From Pseudevernia furfuracea (taxonomy: Eukaryota; Ascomycota; Lecanoromycetes; Lecanorales; Parmeliaceae): a stretch of DNA of 64,000 nt. The stretch covers positions 1,025,240 to 1,089,239 of the forward strand of contig JAIUPT010000034.1 in the NCBI GenBank assembly GCA_022315425.1. Direction: 5' to 3'. Numbering within the stretch: the first letter of the stretch is position 1; every line of letters begins with the position of its first letter. The notes beneath the pieces were generated by a model. The model searched no databases. It was not told the origin of the DNA and was given only the letters and a program-made list of their open reading frames with translations. The position numbers were made by a program, and so were the translations under genes. Positions 22,960-35,579 of the stretch are shown here, one piece after another.

Positions 22960-25900
22960 CCAACCTTTAGCTCGGACGATTTCGGCGACAGCAAAACCAT
23001 CAACAGTAAGTTTCCAGGCCAAATAAGCTGCTTCAGGCAGCTGTCTGGTGGATTAGCACAAGATTGCTGACTTGCTCTTCCTGTAGCTCGAGTATCGCCT
23101 ACCTTTACCCTTCCCCCCCCATCATAACCTCCTACCCCCTCTCGTCGACACCTTTCAGCCTTGCACGGTACCATATCATTGAAGAGCTTGGGAACATGTT
23201 AGTCGACCATTGAAACGGCATAGGTCTGAGAGAGATGTTGCTGTTCTGACCTGGAGTCTGAACTCCACGACGCCCTCGATACGTGCTCCAACTATCTGGC
23301 TGTGGTCTAAGATTCCCGAGATCCTATCTAGAGTGCGATGGCTTGTTAGCGGCAAGGGGAAGATGTCTTTATCTAAGACTTTCTTTGGAGAAGGCGCCCT
23401 ACCAGCAACGGGTTAAGCGACGGCACGACATTTGGTCCTCTCCTTCCTGCTCCAAGTCAGCGGAATCCCCGATCGGTGACGACTACATGCTTCTCACACG
23501 AGCATGTTTTTAGGACAGGGACCATCGCACCTCTCTGTCGTGCTTCGCCTGAGGTCACTTATCACGGAGAGAGGTGAGCAACTGAAGCGAGGCAAAGACA
23601 GGCAACCGCATGCGAAGCTGGAGAAGCCAGAGCCAGCGTCCCAGTCAATGGCTCTGCTGCATGGGAGCAGCTAGCTTTTCCACTGTTCTGGATGCTTTGC
23701 GGTGACTCGGCTAGGCTCAGGCAGCCAAGGAAAGGAGAGGCTTCTAGGATATTATGAGCTCTGTGCAGAAAAGGTTTAGAGAGTGTAAGTCTTACACCAT
23801 GGTCTCGACGACATGCTGTGGCGAGAAAAGCAAGCCGCGGATGCTGCCAGCTATCACTAAAGGCTGAAGGTGTGGCCCATCAAGGGCTCCACCAAGAACT
23901 CAACACCGCTCTCTTCACTCCTGCGTCTATCCTAAGCGTGTGCTATAGTCTGCTAGAAGGGCGGTACGGGTATATAAGGAAGGGGAAGAGAAAGAAGAAA
24001 CGACATATATTGGGGCATTTTTGTATATATACCGAAGTGCCAGCCAGCTGACCACCTTTCGGTGTCGACAAGAAGGTTGAAAAGATTTGGAAGGGCTCCT
24101 TTTAAGATCCTCCAGGATCACGCTACGCGGGAGCTATCCGGGTATGCTACGATAGATACGGCCTAGACGCGGAAGACGGAGAATCACAAACGCCGATATC
24201 TTGGAGTACCTTAGGTACCTTACCAAGGGACCCATGGAGAAAGCATACAAACTTAGCCAATCATTAACAAGGATAAAGTCTGATGCTTCTTTCCCCCAAA
24301 GCTGTTCAATTTCATGTCTTTCCCTCCAATGCAGAGAATGCTTCCAACCCTTCAGAATTTGGACTTTAGTGACCTGGCCTGCCTCCTACCAGAACAACCA
24401 CAGAGAAGCATATTAAACCTTGTGGGTCTACTGGGCTGACGACGAGAGGCTTCTGGCGTCCTCATTGCTCGTGCTGATTACTTAGCTGCTAACATTCCTC
24501 CTCCTACCTTCTTACCGCATCTACCTATATATTCCCCTACCATTTGTCCCTGCATGACTATGAATATCTCACGTACTTCTCGGTCCTATATGCCAACTTG
24601 GTCGTGAACTTCTGTGAACAGCTCCCAAGCGTCAAAAGTAACATTGCCATTACTCTCTGGACTATCCCGATCTAGGAGATGCTTCTGGAAACATCAAGCG
24701 AACATTATTCGCTCAAGCATCCATGGCCTTCAATGCTGATAGGTCCTCTTAGCTGTGTTCCGTGGCAAACATTGAGCCTTTAATGCGGTGGCACCCATCA
24801 ACAAAGACTATTCTGCTCTACAGCGCTTGGTGATTCGTTTCAGGACATCAATAAGTCGCTTGCCGGTTTTACACGGGGCTTATAGGCGTGCAAGCCAGTA
24901 TACCATAGGCTGACGTCTGAGGCACAAAACATCTTGGCCGAACACCAAAAATGCTATACGTTCACAGTGCAATAACCTTTCAATGAAAATTTCTCTAAAA
25001 AAAAATTGGTTATAGAATGTTAGATCTACTTGAGAAGAGTAACAGCGAGACTAGAAGTTCCTCATAGATGTCCTTGTTGGGTTGCGGTGGGTTGCACGAA
25101 GGGAGTTTTTGACGTTCCGTCGAAGCCCCTGAAATTTGAGCCCTGTTAGTTTATGGGATGGCTGCATTGGATGGGGTAGAATAGACGACGCTGCGAGGTC
25201 TGCAGAAGCGGCATTCCCAATATTACGCCAGAATCCTCGATATGCATATTGGCATGAAAGCGGTTGATCAGCTCCTGCGAGCTTTGCACCATAACATGCC
25301 TTAAGTCGGAAGCGAACATTCTGAAATTTCATGGGAGCGAAGCCGCTAGATCACAGTCTCTATCATTTTCATAGCTACTTGAAGATTGGCAAAGCTTCCC
25401 TTGAAGAAGCGTCACGTAGATTGTATCAACAGCAGTAACCATCAACGGGTTGTAAGAGCTTCTATTCCTTTACAAAGTGCAATCTATGAGTTCCCTGAAT
25501 TTCACAAACTCAAACACCGAAGCTGCAGTATTTAACATGACAGTGGCACCATTCGTACCGAATTCGCTGTTTACGACGGGAAACTGGCAGTGTTCCATTA
25601 CATGATGGTGGAAGGAGATGGCAAGCCCTTTGCACTCATACCGTCATTCTGTCCAGATTGCCAGTAAGAAGCGAAAAACGAGATTGAACATGGTACGCGC
25701 TGCACAGTCATTTGACGAAGGCCGGCAAGAGTTGGGCTCCACGTGCAGGGATGTCGAAACCGCAAACGAGTTGCAGTATACCCAGCGAAAGTGGGGAAAC
25801 GTATCACCGAAAGGTGTGACTCTTGCTGGTATTCAACCAGGCTTCACTCGAAGCCAAGGGGCAGTTTATTCAGTCAACACAGGACTTCCACAGTAATCAA

Positions 25901-26150
25901 GTGACAACGGCAGCTACAGGCGCCACTAGCCCTGGTTCCGTATTCGTATAAGCGATGTCGCGACACGGCTCTTAGAGTCTTCAGTGCTCTTAGAGTCTTC
26001 AACTTGTACGGGCAGAGATGCAGAGATGCAGAGTGCAGTAATTGGAGGACTCGGACTGTTGCTAGGATTCGCTGCTTAGGAAACTTTTGCCGTGTTCGTA
26101 AGCTAGCCGTATAGGTACTAGCATGGTTTTTTTGTCGTGTCCGAAGGTTG
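22960..26150. other. gene-poor stretch, probably degenerate element DNA
   Basis: Only short unsupported frames. A TATATAA box-like run with purine-rich flank near 23970 and a duplicated-looking sequence style suggest retroelement debris, but I found no terminal repeats or protein motif to prove it. An A8 run sits at 24999. Confidence 0.35.
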
Positions 26151-26407
26151 CCACCGAAAGTCCTGAACGTGCGCTAGTGCCAGCCCTAACCCTACTCTCG
26201 GAAGACGACCCTATGGTTGAAGACCCCTCGACCCTAGAAGCATTTCCTGGGAGCCCATAGGGTATCTTTTGGGCGATAAGAGGGCATGGGGCTCAGCCTC
26301 TCAGGTCAGGTACAATTTCCGCAGTTTTAGGCCGAGGGCAACCTTTGGGGCGGGGCGTTATCCGACATCTGGACCCTTTTCTTGGCATGTTCAGGACTTT
26401 TCGGTGG
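26151..26407. mobile_element. inverted-repeat element related to the 2465-2551 element
   Basis: The left arm 26151-26172 (CCACCGAAAGTCCTGAACGTGC) and the right arm 26385-26407 are inverted repeats matching at about 21 of 23 positions with a 1-nt indel. The arm core is shared with 2465-2494 (CACCGAAAGTCCTG), defining one family. The 210-bp interior is GC-richer than its surroundings and has no open frame. I cannot see a clear target duplication. Confidence 0.65.
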
Positions 26408-26488
26408 AGGCATTATCCGTAGGCTGACCACACAGGGCTAGCAACGAGTGCGAAGGAGCAGTGCCCACAGTTACACAACACCGGAGAG

Positions 26489-26530
26489 CGCTAGTAGCAG
26501 CCCTGACTGACCCTACTTTCGAAAGCTAGT
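26489..26530 (+). repeat. partial copy of the 26151 element interior
   Basis: The sequence from GCGCTAGTAGCAGCCCT to the TTTCGAAAG end resembles 26172-26202 inside the neighbouring element (GCGCTAGT..CAGCCCTAACCCTACT..CGGAAG), with small insertions. It looks like a truncated second copy about 320 bp downstream. Confidence 0.5.
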
Positions 26531-28324
26531 GGTGGGTCTTGGAAAGGAGAGATTTCTATTTGGGCCTGCCTGATAGAAGTAATGAGGTTCAGACTGGCCT
26601 TCGATCTGGCGTACTTTCGAAGCAGATCAACGCGTATCATTCCGACAACCCTTCAGACAGGACTTTGTCCGAAACCATGATGCAGGAGTCTGACAGTTCA
26701 GGACTCTTGGTGCCAACCGCATCTTGGAAATTTTTGAGCCCGGTCAAGTCAACAACGTATGAAGTTGGTGGAGGCGGTATCGTATGGCAACAATTACTAT
26801 CATTGAGACCAAAACGAAAAATCTGCTTACTCTGCTCCTGAGACAGGGAGCTGGCTGTGTGTACTGAAGCTGTAGATGATGAACAGCGGTAGCATTTCTG
26901 GAATGTGCCGAGCGTTTATGCACGCCTCAAGCGTAAGGCATCGGAGCAGAGGAGAATGATTCTGCCTATTATCACCTTCATAGTTCTCTGATACCTTTAG
27001 GCAAGAGAAGAACAAACTAAAAGTTGATCTCCTCACAGCCCCGAAACACTCCCGGGAAATAAGGCTGAGAGTAGCCTAGCCTTCTTCCTTCATTTGCTAT
27101 CCGATGAGGCATCGACCTCATTTTTCAAGGACTAAGATGACTCCAAGCAAGGGGCACAAGTACACCCCAAAGAAGCTGTGGACTGGATTTGCATTCTGAT
27201 CTGATCGTTCGTCGCCTCCATCACTCGAGCAATTACTGCTCAGTTGGGAAGCATTGCTAGTACTCCCAGAACTTCCGTTGTCCGAGGGGTGAAGTCAAGG
27301 CTTCCCTGCTCTGTGCCGAGAGCCAAAATGGCCAATGAAGGAGCGGGTCAATTTCTGATTTGCATTGATTCCAGTCAGCCCATCCAGCCTTACAAGCCAG
27401 CGAACCTCCAACATCCAAGCCCAGCTTCGCAGCCGGAGCAAGATACCTACTCTCGTATTGGGGATTCTGCGCCGCTCTGCCGGCCAGCGTGGAACACCAA
27501 CCTTGCCCCTTGTACTATATCGACCAGCCAAATTCAGCCGAACGGCACCGTTTGGAGTAAAAGCAACGCTTGATGCCTCCGGTCCGATTGCAAAAGGCAT
27601 CGAGCACACTGAGAAGGTCTTTGGGTGCTTTGATTCCAAAAGGGGACACAAGTGACAACTAAAACGCAGCGTTGACCATTTCATCGGGTTCACAAATTCG
27701 GGAGAAGCAGTAACGCAGTTTTCGAGATGTACCATCGCCATGTCCGGCCCTCCGTAGGCTTTCGCGGCGTCTTGGTGTAGCCAATCGGGGCACTTGAGTG
27801 GGTCTGGACAGGAAACTGGGCAGTGTTGTGGAAAGAACGCGGGTATGTGCTTCGCTTTTGTGTCTGTTGCGTCGTTTGCGGAGTAGCTAGGAGAGACGAT
27901 GCCTGTTGATTAAACACGCTTTGCAGTGGGTTGGGTAGATGCTTGTAGGATAGGAAATAAACGGTATGCATAAGTAGTTGGGGAGGTGTCTTCCCAAAGA
28001 TACCGCACTAGCTCATCGGATGAAGCTTCGGAATGGACTGAACATGCACAAGCGAGCTATTTACATCGGATATCATGACATTCTGCAGCATTTGTTTCCC
28101 AGCATACAGCGAGACATTGAACGTGAAAATGGCCTTGGCGATGAAGATTATAAGTGATGACGCTACCGCAATCATAGCGTATTCTTTTGTTGAAGCCATA
28201 GTCTCCCCCCACTTGCCTTTCTCTCGGGGTCCTCATTCCACTCTACAGTATATCCGTATAAATCATGGTTCGAAAAGGGAAATCAAGATGTTCAGTTGCT
28301 CAAAGTACGTTTCCTGTGCATTTC
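26531..28324. other. intergenic, nothing recognised
   Basis: Short frames on both strands without domains or convincing splice structure. Confidence 0.35.
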
Positions 28325-29306
28325 CTACGAAGGTTCGGCAGTCTTAGTCGGCGTCCTGGCTATTAGATGTGCATTCGCCGGTATTTCCCTTATCAGACGG
28401 GGAGGACGACCTCCACCCACCGGCCCGGGCCCATCGAGGGGTCCGGTCGTAACGAATGCAATCGGAGGATCAGTCCAGCCGTCCGCCCACATGCCATCAT
28501 GACATCCTTGTAAGGCAGCCGGGTTCGCCGCCTGTAGGCTACTGAAGAATGCTCGTGGCGGTGCAAATTGAGGCTGGTATAATTGTCCGGGCTCCACGTA
28601 TAGACCTGGTGGCGGGCAGGGCAGGTCAGCAAAGTTGAAAACCGAGGCCGTGTCTCCGAAAGGGTCAACGGTCGATAGGGCGCCTGGAGTGAAGGACATT
28701 GTGATTGAGTCGTAGGTCGTGCTAAGTTTGCCGCATCCGTTGCTAACGCTCAATGAGTAGAAGATGGCGTATATGTCCGGAGATTGGCTTTCGAGCTCGG
28801 TCAGTGTGTTGCTGGGGTGCTTATTGAAAAGGACTGGGAGATAGACTCACGGGATCAATCCTGATGGAGGCGGTGCTGATGGTAGACTGGAGATTGTGGA
28901 GAGACACGCTGTTCTTGCGGACTCCTGGGGCCAATAGAATACGGAGACCGACTGATCCGAGCTTTAGAACCTTTTCGAGCTTGGGGAAGGGGAGGCTGTC
29001 ACTGACCGCAACATTGACAGTGCAGAGCAGCGGGTTGCAGTTTGCGGTATTAACTGTAGTGGGTCCGACTCTGACCACTTTGGTGATGAGTTCATTCCTA
29101 TTCGACGGATCTGGCGTAACTGATGATGACGGCGTCCCTAATGAGTTTACGAAAGATGTTACTGCGAAGACCTTGGTGACGTTAGTAATCCCTGCGGTGG
29201 TGTCTGAAGTAATCAGCAAGAATTCTGGGTCCCGGAAAAATGGCATCGGAAATTCGCATACTGGGAGGAAGAGGCTGTCGCTCTCGAAGGACTGCACAAT
29301 CGACAA
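28325..29306 (-). CDS. uncharacterised secreted or membrane protein (5' end unresolved)
   Basis: Two exons read well on the minus strand: about 29297-28851 and 28795-28325, joined by a 55-nt intron (GTGAGT..CTGAC..GAG). The joined sequence runs RIDP-LESQSPDIYAIFYS in frame. The protein is Ser/Thr/Pro-rich with beta-type stretches, paired Cys (NCNPLLC) and a proline-rich C-terminus (GPLDGPGPVGGGRPP), in the style of fungal extracellular proteins. The likely acceptor of the first listed exon is GTGCAG ending at 29298. An upstream minus-strand segment ending in a GTACGT donor at 29613 (reading IISSKTVIVRSRNIVFSLQLE) could be the preceding exon. A hydrophobic frame starting MISFACILFGLGFF near 29372 could instead supply a signal anchor, but is in another frame. 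I recognise no family. Confidence 0.5.
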
Positions 29307-29613
29307 ACATGTCTATAAAACATGTTGTGAAGAACCCGAGCCCAAAGAGGATACATGCAAATGAGATCATCTTGTTCCTTGTAGTATATATGCAATCTGC
29401 AAGGACTGAGCGTTCGTGCGAACGTTGTGACAACAGGGAAACGATGTCCCATATACTTCAGGTATCTTCTAGCCATCCCACATTGCGACTGCGGTCGAAA
29501 CGCGGGAGTGTTGTGCCACACGCTACATCCATGGGCGCAATTAACCATGATGCAGATGTAGGGGAGATGTAGGATTGCACTAAAGTGACGAGGTAAAAGA
29601 TCACGTACCTCGA

Positions 29614-30837
29614 GTTGGAGGCTGAAGACGATATTGCGAGAGCGGACGATGACAGTCTTGCTTGAAATTATGGCACATGACCATCAGTGAAGTATTGCTT
29701 CTTCAGGTTGCATCTTGAAGTAAACACGTGGTTGTTGAAGCAGATTCCTGAATCCATAATCGCCAACCTCATACATGCCGTAGAGAAGCTGAAAGAGAGC
29801 TGTTTCGGATTATGGACAGTACTGCATAGACTAGAGTAGGCAAAGTAGGGAATTATGAGGTTCCCTACATGGCTGGCGAAAGTAAGGATTGAATGTGCCT
29901 CACAAATCCATGCAGATGGGGGCTGAGGGATGAAACTGCGGATCCAACAGCATCCTCTGACATGCTTGGCACTGGTCAATCATTTTTTCGTACTCGTAAC
30001 CCTAAAACCGAAGTTCTGCCGTGGTATCAGCCCTCAGACGCTCCCTAAGCCCCATTGGATTAACCCCCGACTCTAGTCCGCATGTTAGCGCGAGCGGCTT
30101 TTCTTCGGCATGAAACACTTCTTTCTTCCGGTTCCAGGATTAAAAACTTCCACTGGAACAGGTACCTTAGCACCTTAGATACGAGATATTCGCTAAGAAG
30201 CGGCTGCAGGGTGGAGTGGGGCGAAGCCCATAAGGTACATACTCAGTACGAGTCGACCTGGAGTGTACGAGTAACACGTTGAGTACGGAGTTCTCAACAT
30301 TCAGTCCCATCCCAACTTTGCAAGTCTCTCATAATCGAAACATCAATCGTGCAATATCTAGCTGATCTCCATATTGCCCTTCATAAATGCCGCAAAATGC
30401 AGCGAGGCGGTCCGCAATACTTGACTTGATGAGGTGGCTCCGCAAGTGATGTGCGACCTAGCTTTAATGCTATACGTCATCCATATCCCTGATACCTAGC
30501 ATCCAATCGTAGCTCAGCAAGTTCACCGCAAAGTGCGAGCTTGACCCTTCTGCACATACGCTCCATCTTTCCAATTGCAATGCCGACGGCAGTAGAGCTA
30601 GCTTGCTATTTATTATCAAAGGACTGTGTAATGTTAGCCACTAGCATACAGTGCCGTCCATTCGCATGATCAGCTCGCGATACATCACAGCAACTCTCAG
30701 CTAGAGACCTTTACAACCCGTCGTCTTGTTCTGCTTCATTGCCATCCGGCCCAACACTCTGTCACCTGTGACCCCGACCATCATCTCAGGCAGCAATAGG
30801 ATTAGCCAACACCTTATTCGAGGCGTTCGACGCCACA
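29614..30837. other. intergenic, nothing recognised
   Basis: No conserved reading frame. A minus-strand stretch near 29770-29690 (MYEVGDYGFRNLL..) is open for 30 codons, then stops; it may belong to the decayed or unresolved 5' part of the preceding gene. Confidence 0.3.
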
Positions 30838-30877
30838 CCATGGTCAAGCCACTCCATGGTCAAGCCACTCCATGGTC
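30838..30877. repeat. 16-bp tandem duplication at the P450 relic 3' end
   Basis: Two and a half copies of CCATGGTCAAGCCACT. On the minus strand it covers the last codons of the P450 relic, and the TGA that ends the frame (30846-30844) is inside it. Confidence 0.85.
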
Positions 30878-32045
30878 TTCTCCTCCGTCTCAGGAAGCCC
30901 CATGTCAAAGTCGGCGAAGAAGACCGCAAGAGTCATGGGAATTTCCATATTCTCAAGACTATCACCACACATGACATATTAGCAAAGCTAATCAGAGCCA
31001 TAGACAGAGGACTATCAGATGTGGCTGATCGAGAAGGAACTCACTTGATGCCAACGCACTGTCGCGGGCCCTTGGAGAACGAGACCTTCCATCGCTCAAG
31101 CTCCTTGCCCTTCTCGCCGAGCCAGCAGTCAGGATTGTAGGACGCAGACTCCCGGAACAAATTTGGGTTGTCATGAACAAAGCGCGTGCTTATGGGATAA
31201 TTGTCTGTGTTCGTGGAAAAAGTCAATTCCTGCCAACACCAATGTAATCGAGTTCAGTGAGGCATCTGTTAAAGTGCACGTACCTCACCAGGAATGAATT
31301 CGTTCTTCACCAGCGCACACTGAGGTGGCACGACCGAGTGCGGAGGAGAGGCGCAGACCCTCTTTGACAACAGCGGTCTTTGGCTCAGTCAGTCTCAATT
31401 CTTCTGTCGACAAGAGAGACAAAGGGGACGATGGCTGGGAGGGAAATGGCGATGAGGTGGATACCTGTTTACAAAATTATACCCTGGCGGCATGGCAAAT
31501 TATCGAATCAGGGTATGAATTAGTAATTTGCCCACACCAGTTATGGCAGGCCCATGAAATTTGTCAAATCCAAATGACCATCTTAGGTTCGAGGGAGAAG
31601 GTTTAGTTCTTTCTCGAGCTTGGCAAGCGGCTTCTTATGAATCAGCAGATAATAGGTCGTGCAGGCGAGAGAATAAGCCGTAGTGTCGCTGTCAGAAGCG
31701 AGAAGGCTTCATCAACAAGCTGCTCAATTGCCGGAGCATGATAGCCATTGTCGGCATTAGGCTCAAGCAGAAGGTCGAAATCCGTGTCCCTGCCGTCTCC
31801 GATTTGAGTAGCACCTCTCTCGCGTCGCGCAACTGATCTCATGCATCCACTCTGAGAATTGCTACTGTGCGTTCGCTCGGCTTTGTTGTTTTACTCCCCA
31901 TGAGAACGTTTTCATACCGATCGGAAATTGACATACCCCAGTGCCACTTTGTCAGCCAATGACGGGGGCAAACTATGGGCGATTTTGTTTATATTCGGGA
32001 AGTGTTTGGCGAGCCACATGTGATTTGTGAACGAGTCCATACCCG
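30844..32045 (-). pseudogene. cytochrome P450 relic
   Basis: Fragments of one P450 in order on the minus strand: SFTNHMWLAKHFPNINKIA (about 32030), EQLVDEAFSLLTA and, one frame off, DTTAYSLACTTYYLL (I helix, about 31730-31650), TAVVKEGLRLSSALGR (K helix with ExxR, about 31370-31330), then one frame off VVPPQCALVKNEFIPGE, then after an intron the PERF region with NPDCWLGEKGKELERWKVSF and the heme loop FSKGPRQCVG (Cys codon at 31056-31058), and after another intron a normal C-terminus. At least two small deletions, in the I helix and after ExxR, break the frame; the latter lies between repeated GGTCGT sequences. PERF has become PDCW. It diverges from the terpene synthase relic. Confidence 0.85.
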
Positions 32046-32488
32046 ATATGCGCTATGCGATATGAGACTCACTAACCTCGATAAACATTCGTAGTCGTAC
32101 ACCACTTTGGGCGGCGCCATCTTTTCACACCTGGAGTACGGCAGAACTATTAAATGATGGAATACGCAAACCGCTATGACAACAGCACGCCATGCATCCA
32201 GAGCTCGTTCTTTCAGCAGTTCTATTTCAAATTAGCCTTCGTATTATTCTCCAGCTAGGCATCGGTCTTTGCAAGACTAGCAGCAACACCGAGATCGTCA
32301 TCCAACATGGCCGTGACGATGAGCTCAGTCATGCATACCGACGTTCTGTCCAGTCATGAAGCATCATCCATGACTTTCACCAACCCAATTCGGCAGATCT
32401 TCCCACTTGGCAGAAACGGGAGGCTGAAAAGCCTGCCGTGCTAGAAATATGCCGTAAGGACCAACCTCGACAACAGGAGGTGAAGAGG

Positions 32489-34002
32489 GTCATAATTCCG
32501 GACTTATTCGTTTCGTTTGTCTCGCAGAGACCGAATTAAGTCCATACTATGAGATGATGAAGAAAGAGTCTGAGTCGTGGATGAACCAGTACGAGAAATA
32601 CCCTTCCAGACTCGTCAGGGAAGGCATGCCCAGAGAACGGCTGACACCGGTGACAGACTTTGCCACTGGACTGAAAGCGAGTATACAAAACATGTTCGTG
32701 CGGATTCCCCTTACTTTGCAGCCCCGTTGGCGACACACGCTGGGCTAGATGAGTTTCGACCATCTGGGATTGGTGCAACTGGGTAGACTGGGTAGGTCTA
32801 TACCAATGCCCTTCAATGAATCTACAGGCTGATGGAAGACCTAGGTCTTTGGCTTTGACGACTGTAAGCATATTATCTTCCACATCTCACAGCACGCAGC
32901 ACTCTGCGCTCATCACTTGCTCCAGTATTCGATGATGGCGAGCTTAATGAGCACCCGGAGAACGCGAGGAAAGAGGTCGAAGCATTGACAGAGCTTATGA
33001 AGTCGCCAAATCCTTTCATTTATTCGGCAGAGCAGTATCCACTTCGATATGTCTTCCAGAGTATGTGGCGGCGAATCGCGATGGTGATTTCTCTCTACCT
33101 GCTTCTGTCTTATGTACTATTCTAAGAAAGAATCGTGGTGCTGACACCGGCGCTTCAGAGATATACTCCCGGTATGGCGTCTCGATTCTGAGATTTGTAC
33201 TCTGTTAAAGTTTTCAGCAGGCACACAGCGACGATACATCAAATCTATAGAAGGTTATTTCGCGGACTACGTTGGCCAAATAACTGCGCTCCTCGGCATC
33301 GAAACCTGATATTGAAACCTACATCGCTCTTCGCAGAGAGTCTATCGGTGTATATCCCTGCCTAGCATTAGTCGAGTGAGCAGTGCAGACCAATGAACGC
33401 AGCAACGGTGCACCCTTAACGAATTATCTAGGTACGTCCACGCCCTCGACGTCCCGAACGGAGTCTCCGAACACCATCCAATCCACGAGATCGCAACCTC
33501 GCCTCTGAAATCGTTCTACAGTGAGTCAAAAATAGATTCGGAGCGTACAAGCTCAGAGTTGATCTTCTAATAATGGTAACAGACAGAATGACGTTCTCTC
33601 GTTCCATAAAGAGCAGTCCACAGGCGTCAACCACAATATCATCTATCTCTTCTGCTAAGACGGTCTCTCTCAGCAGGAAGCTTACGATAAAGTCGGCGAC
33701 CTACTGAACAATCGCTACTGGGCGTGGTACCTCGCGCATTCGGAGATCCCACTCTGGGGCGAGGCGGTGGATGTGCAGGTGCAGCTGTATGTCAACGGGG
33801 GCTGCCAAGATGTTGTGTTGGCGAATGCGAACTGGAGGTGAGTGGGGCAATTTGCTAGTGCACTAAATGAACTCTAGAGGAGGATAGGAGAAGCGATGAA
33901 CAGTTTGCTGATTATTCTTTTCGCATTTTCAAGTCGGAGCGCTACTTCGGAGAGGAGAACGCGATGGTGAGGAAGACGAGAATGGCGACAATGCTACCTT
34001 GA
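32489..34002 (+). pseudogene. class I terpene synthase relic
   Basis: Recognisable sesquiterpene-synthase-like gene, disabled. Readable parts: VIIPDLFVSFVSQRP (about 32489), SPYYEMMKKESESWM, DSPYFAAPLATHAG and DWCNWVDW in shifted frames, the metal-binding motif FDDLFDDGEL split by an intron at 32864-32925, SMWRRIA, YIALRRESIGVYPCLAL, the NSE motif NDVLSFHKE (from 33587), STGVNHNII, QDVVLANANW and, after a last intron, SERYFGEENAM up to TGA at 34000. Disabling changes: frameshifts near 32535, 32740, 33300 and 33490 and an in-frame TAA at 33656. The motifs themselves are intact, so loss is recent or the sequence has errors. The neighbouring divergent P450 relic suggests a former two-gene terpenoid unit. 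Confidence 0.88.
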
Positions 34003-35579
34003 GATTCGAAGTATAGGTTGTGATGGATGAATGATGACTCTGCCACCACTGCCTTTGTTTCTTTTTTCACGATCTCTGTGGACGAAACCTTGGACGAGAT
34101 CACATTCTCTAATTGTATCTTCCTATCTTCCATTCCTATCACAACAAAACTTTCCCAGGGCTCTGATTGTTCAGTTTTCGAATCATCAGTGCTGAAATTT
34201 GCCATCCGGATCAATGGTATCTCCCACGGTCACTGTCGCCGCGATCGCATCCACTGCAATTAGTATAGTCATCTGTACTATCACTTTATCCCCAACTAAA
34301 GTAGGCACTTCCTCCCCTTGCTTTTCTCAGTGACACACCAATTGATAGAATTTCTCAGATTATCGCGACCTGCCTGCCTTCAGACTTCTCTTTACATTGA
34401 ACCCTCGATACTAATCATGATTAATAGCTGCCGTTACGATCAGAATCGCCGCATCGCCTTCATCCACCCGATGCTTGGTTGATTACTCGTCGCGAAATGC
34501 GGCGATCCAAAGCTCTTGTCACGGATACAGGACCTTGCTTGGTACTGTTGCCATTTCTGGACTATGATGGTCTCCACTTCCGCATTTGTGCAACAATAGC
34601 TCCCTACTTGGCACTTACCCTACTTCTGTTGGTGAACCGACACTGGACTCCATCGATGGCGAATTCGCAACACTGGCAATGGAAGCTAGACCACCCTGGT
34701 CTCTCAACATTTGAAGGATATTGAGGACTTGCCGTTCTGATCGGAGAGCATGGAAGATCTGGTCGGAAAGCGCTTTTTGTTGCCGTAGCTTGCCGTTTTC
34801 AAGCTGCAGTTCTCTCTTTGCGACTCGGTGATTGACCTCATATACGCACGCCGTTGGTGAATGAGCTGCCCCGCAGCTAGAGCAAGACTCGCATGGGAAT
34901 TTGCTATCGCATTGAGGAATCGTGTCGATCAGCTAGAGGATGTGGGCTGTGAATGGAAAAGGGTTGATGATAGCTTTTTTCGATTTTTTCGGTTGTTTCG
35001 ACACGATGTACACGTATTGAATGTGACTGTCGTACGAGATGCCCGTCTCTTTCTTTCAAGTAATGTATTTTCCATGACAACAAGCGCCGGCTCACATATA
35101 GGACTTGAAGATATTTCAGCGTCTACACGTAGCTTTAGCTTGTCGGGTGGCGGGGTGCTTGGACCAAATGATAAAGTTGTAGTGGAATCGAGGTTGTTCA
35201 TCGCTTCTTGATTGTTACGCATCATGCATTATTATGCGAGGCATTGTTTTACTATTGTCATTCGAATTCTTTACATTCTGTTGATTTCTTTCCACACTCA
35301 AATCCCGTATTAATCCACGAATACAGCACTGCTCATTAATTATCGTACATCTCCTTAACCCTACTCGCATTCCACTTCAGATGAACTGTCTGCATAGAAC
35401 ATGGTATTATCCCTCTTTCCAGTATTCATCTTTTCCGCCCAACCTCTTCCGGTATATCGACCCTTTTTGTCGTGCGACACAACAGCCGTTTCCATATACC
35501 AATAATAATCATACTGCCACTTCACGGGAGTCCGCACCATGACATCTATAAGAATCCCGTCCAGACTCCGATCGTCTGT
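34003..35579. other. intergenic, nothing recognised
   Basis: Short frames only (for example 34479-34724 and 34861-35211) with no domain, splice structure or conservation clue. Confidence 0.35.

Noticed and set aside
28864..29364. Plus-strand 166-codon frame
   Set aside because: Antisense to the spliced minus-strand gene, which has better composition and a clean in-frame intron.
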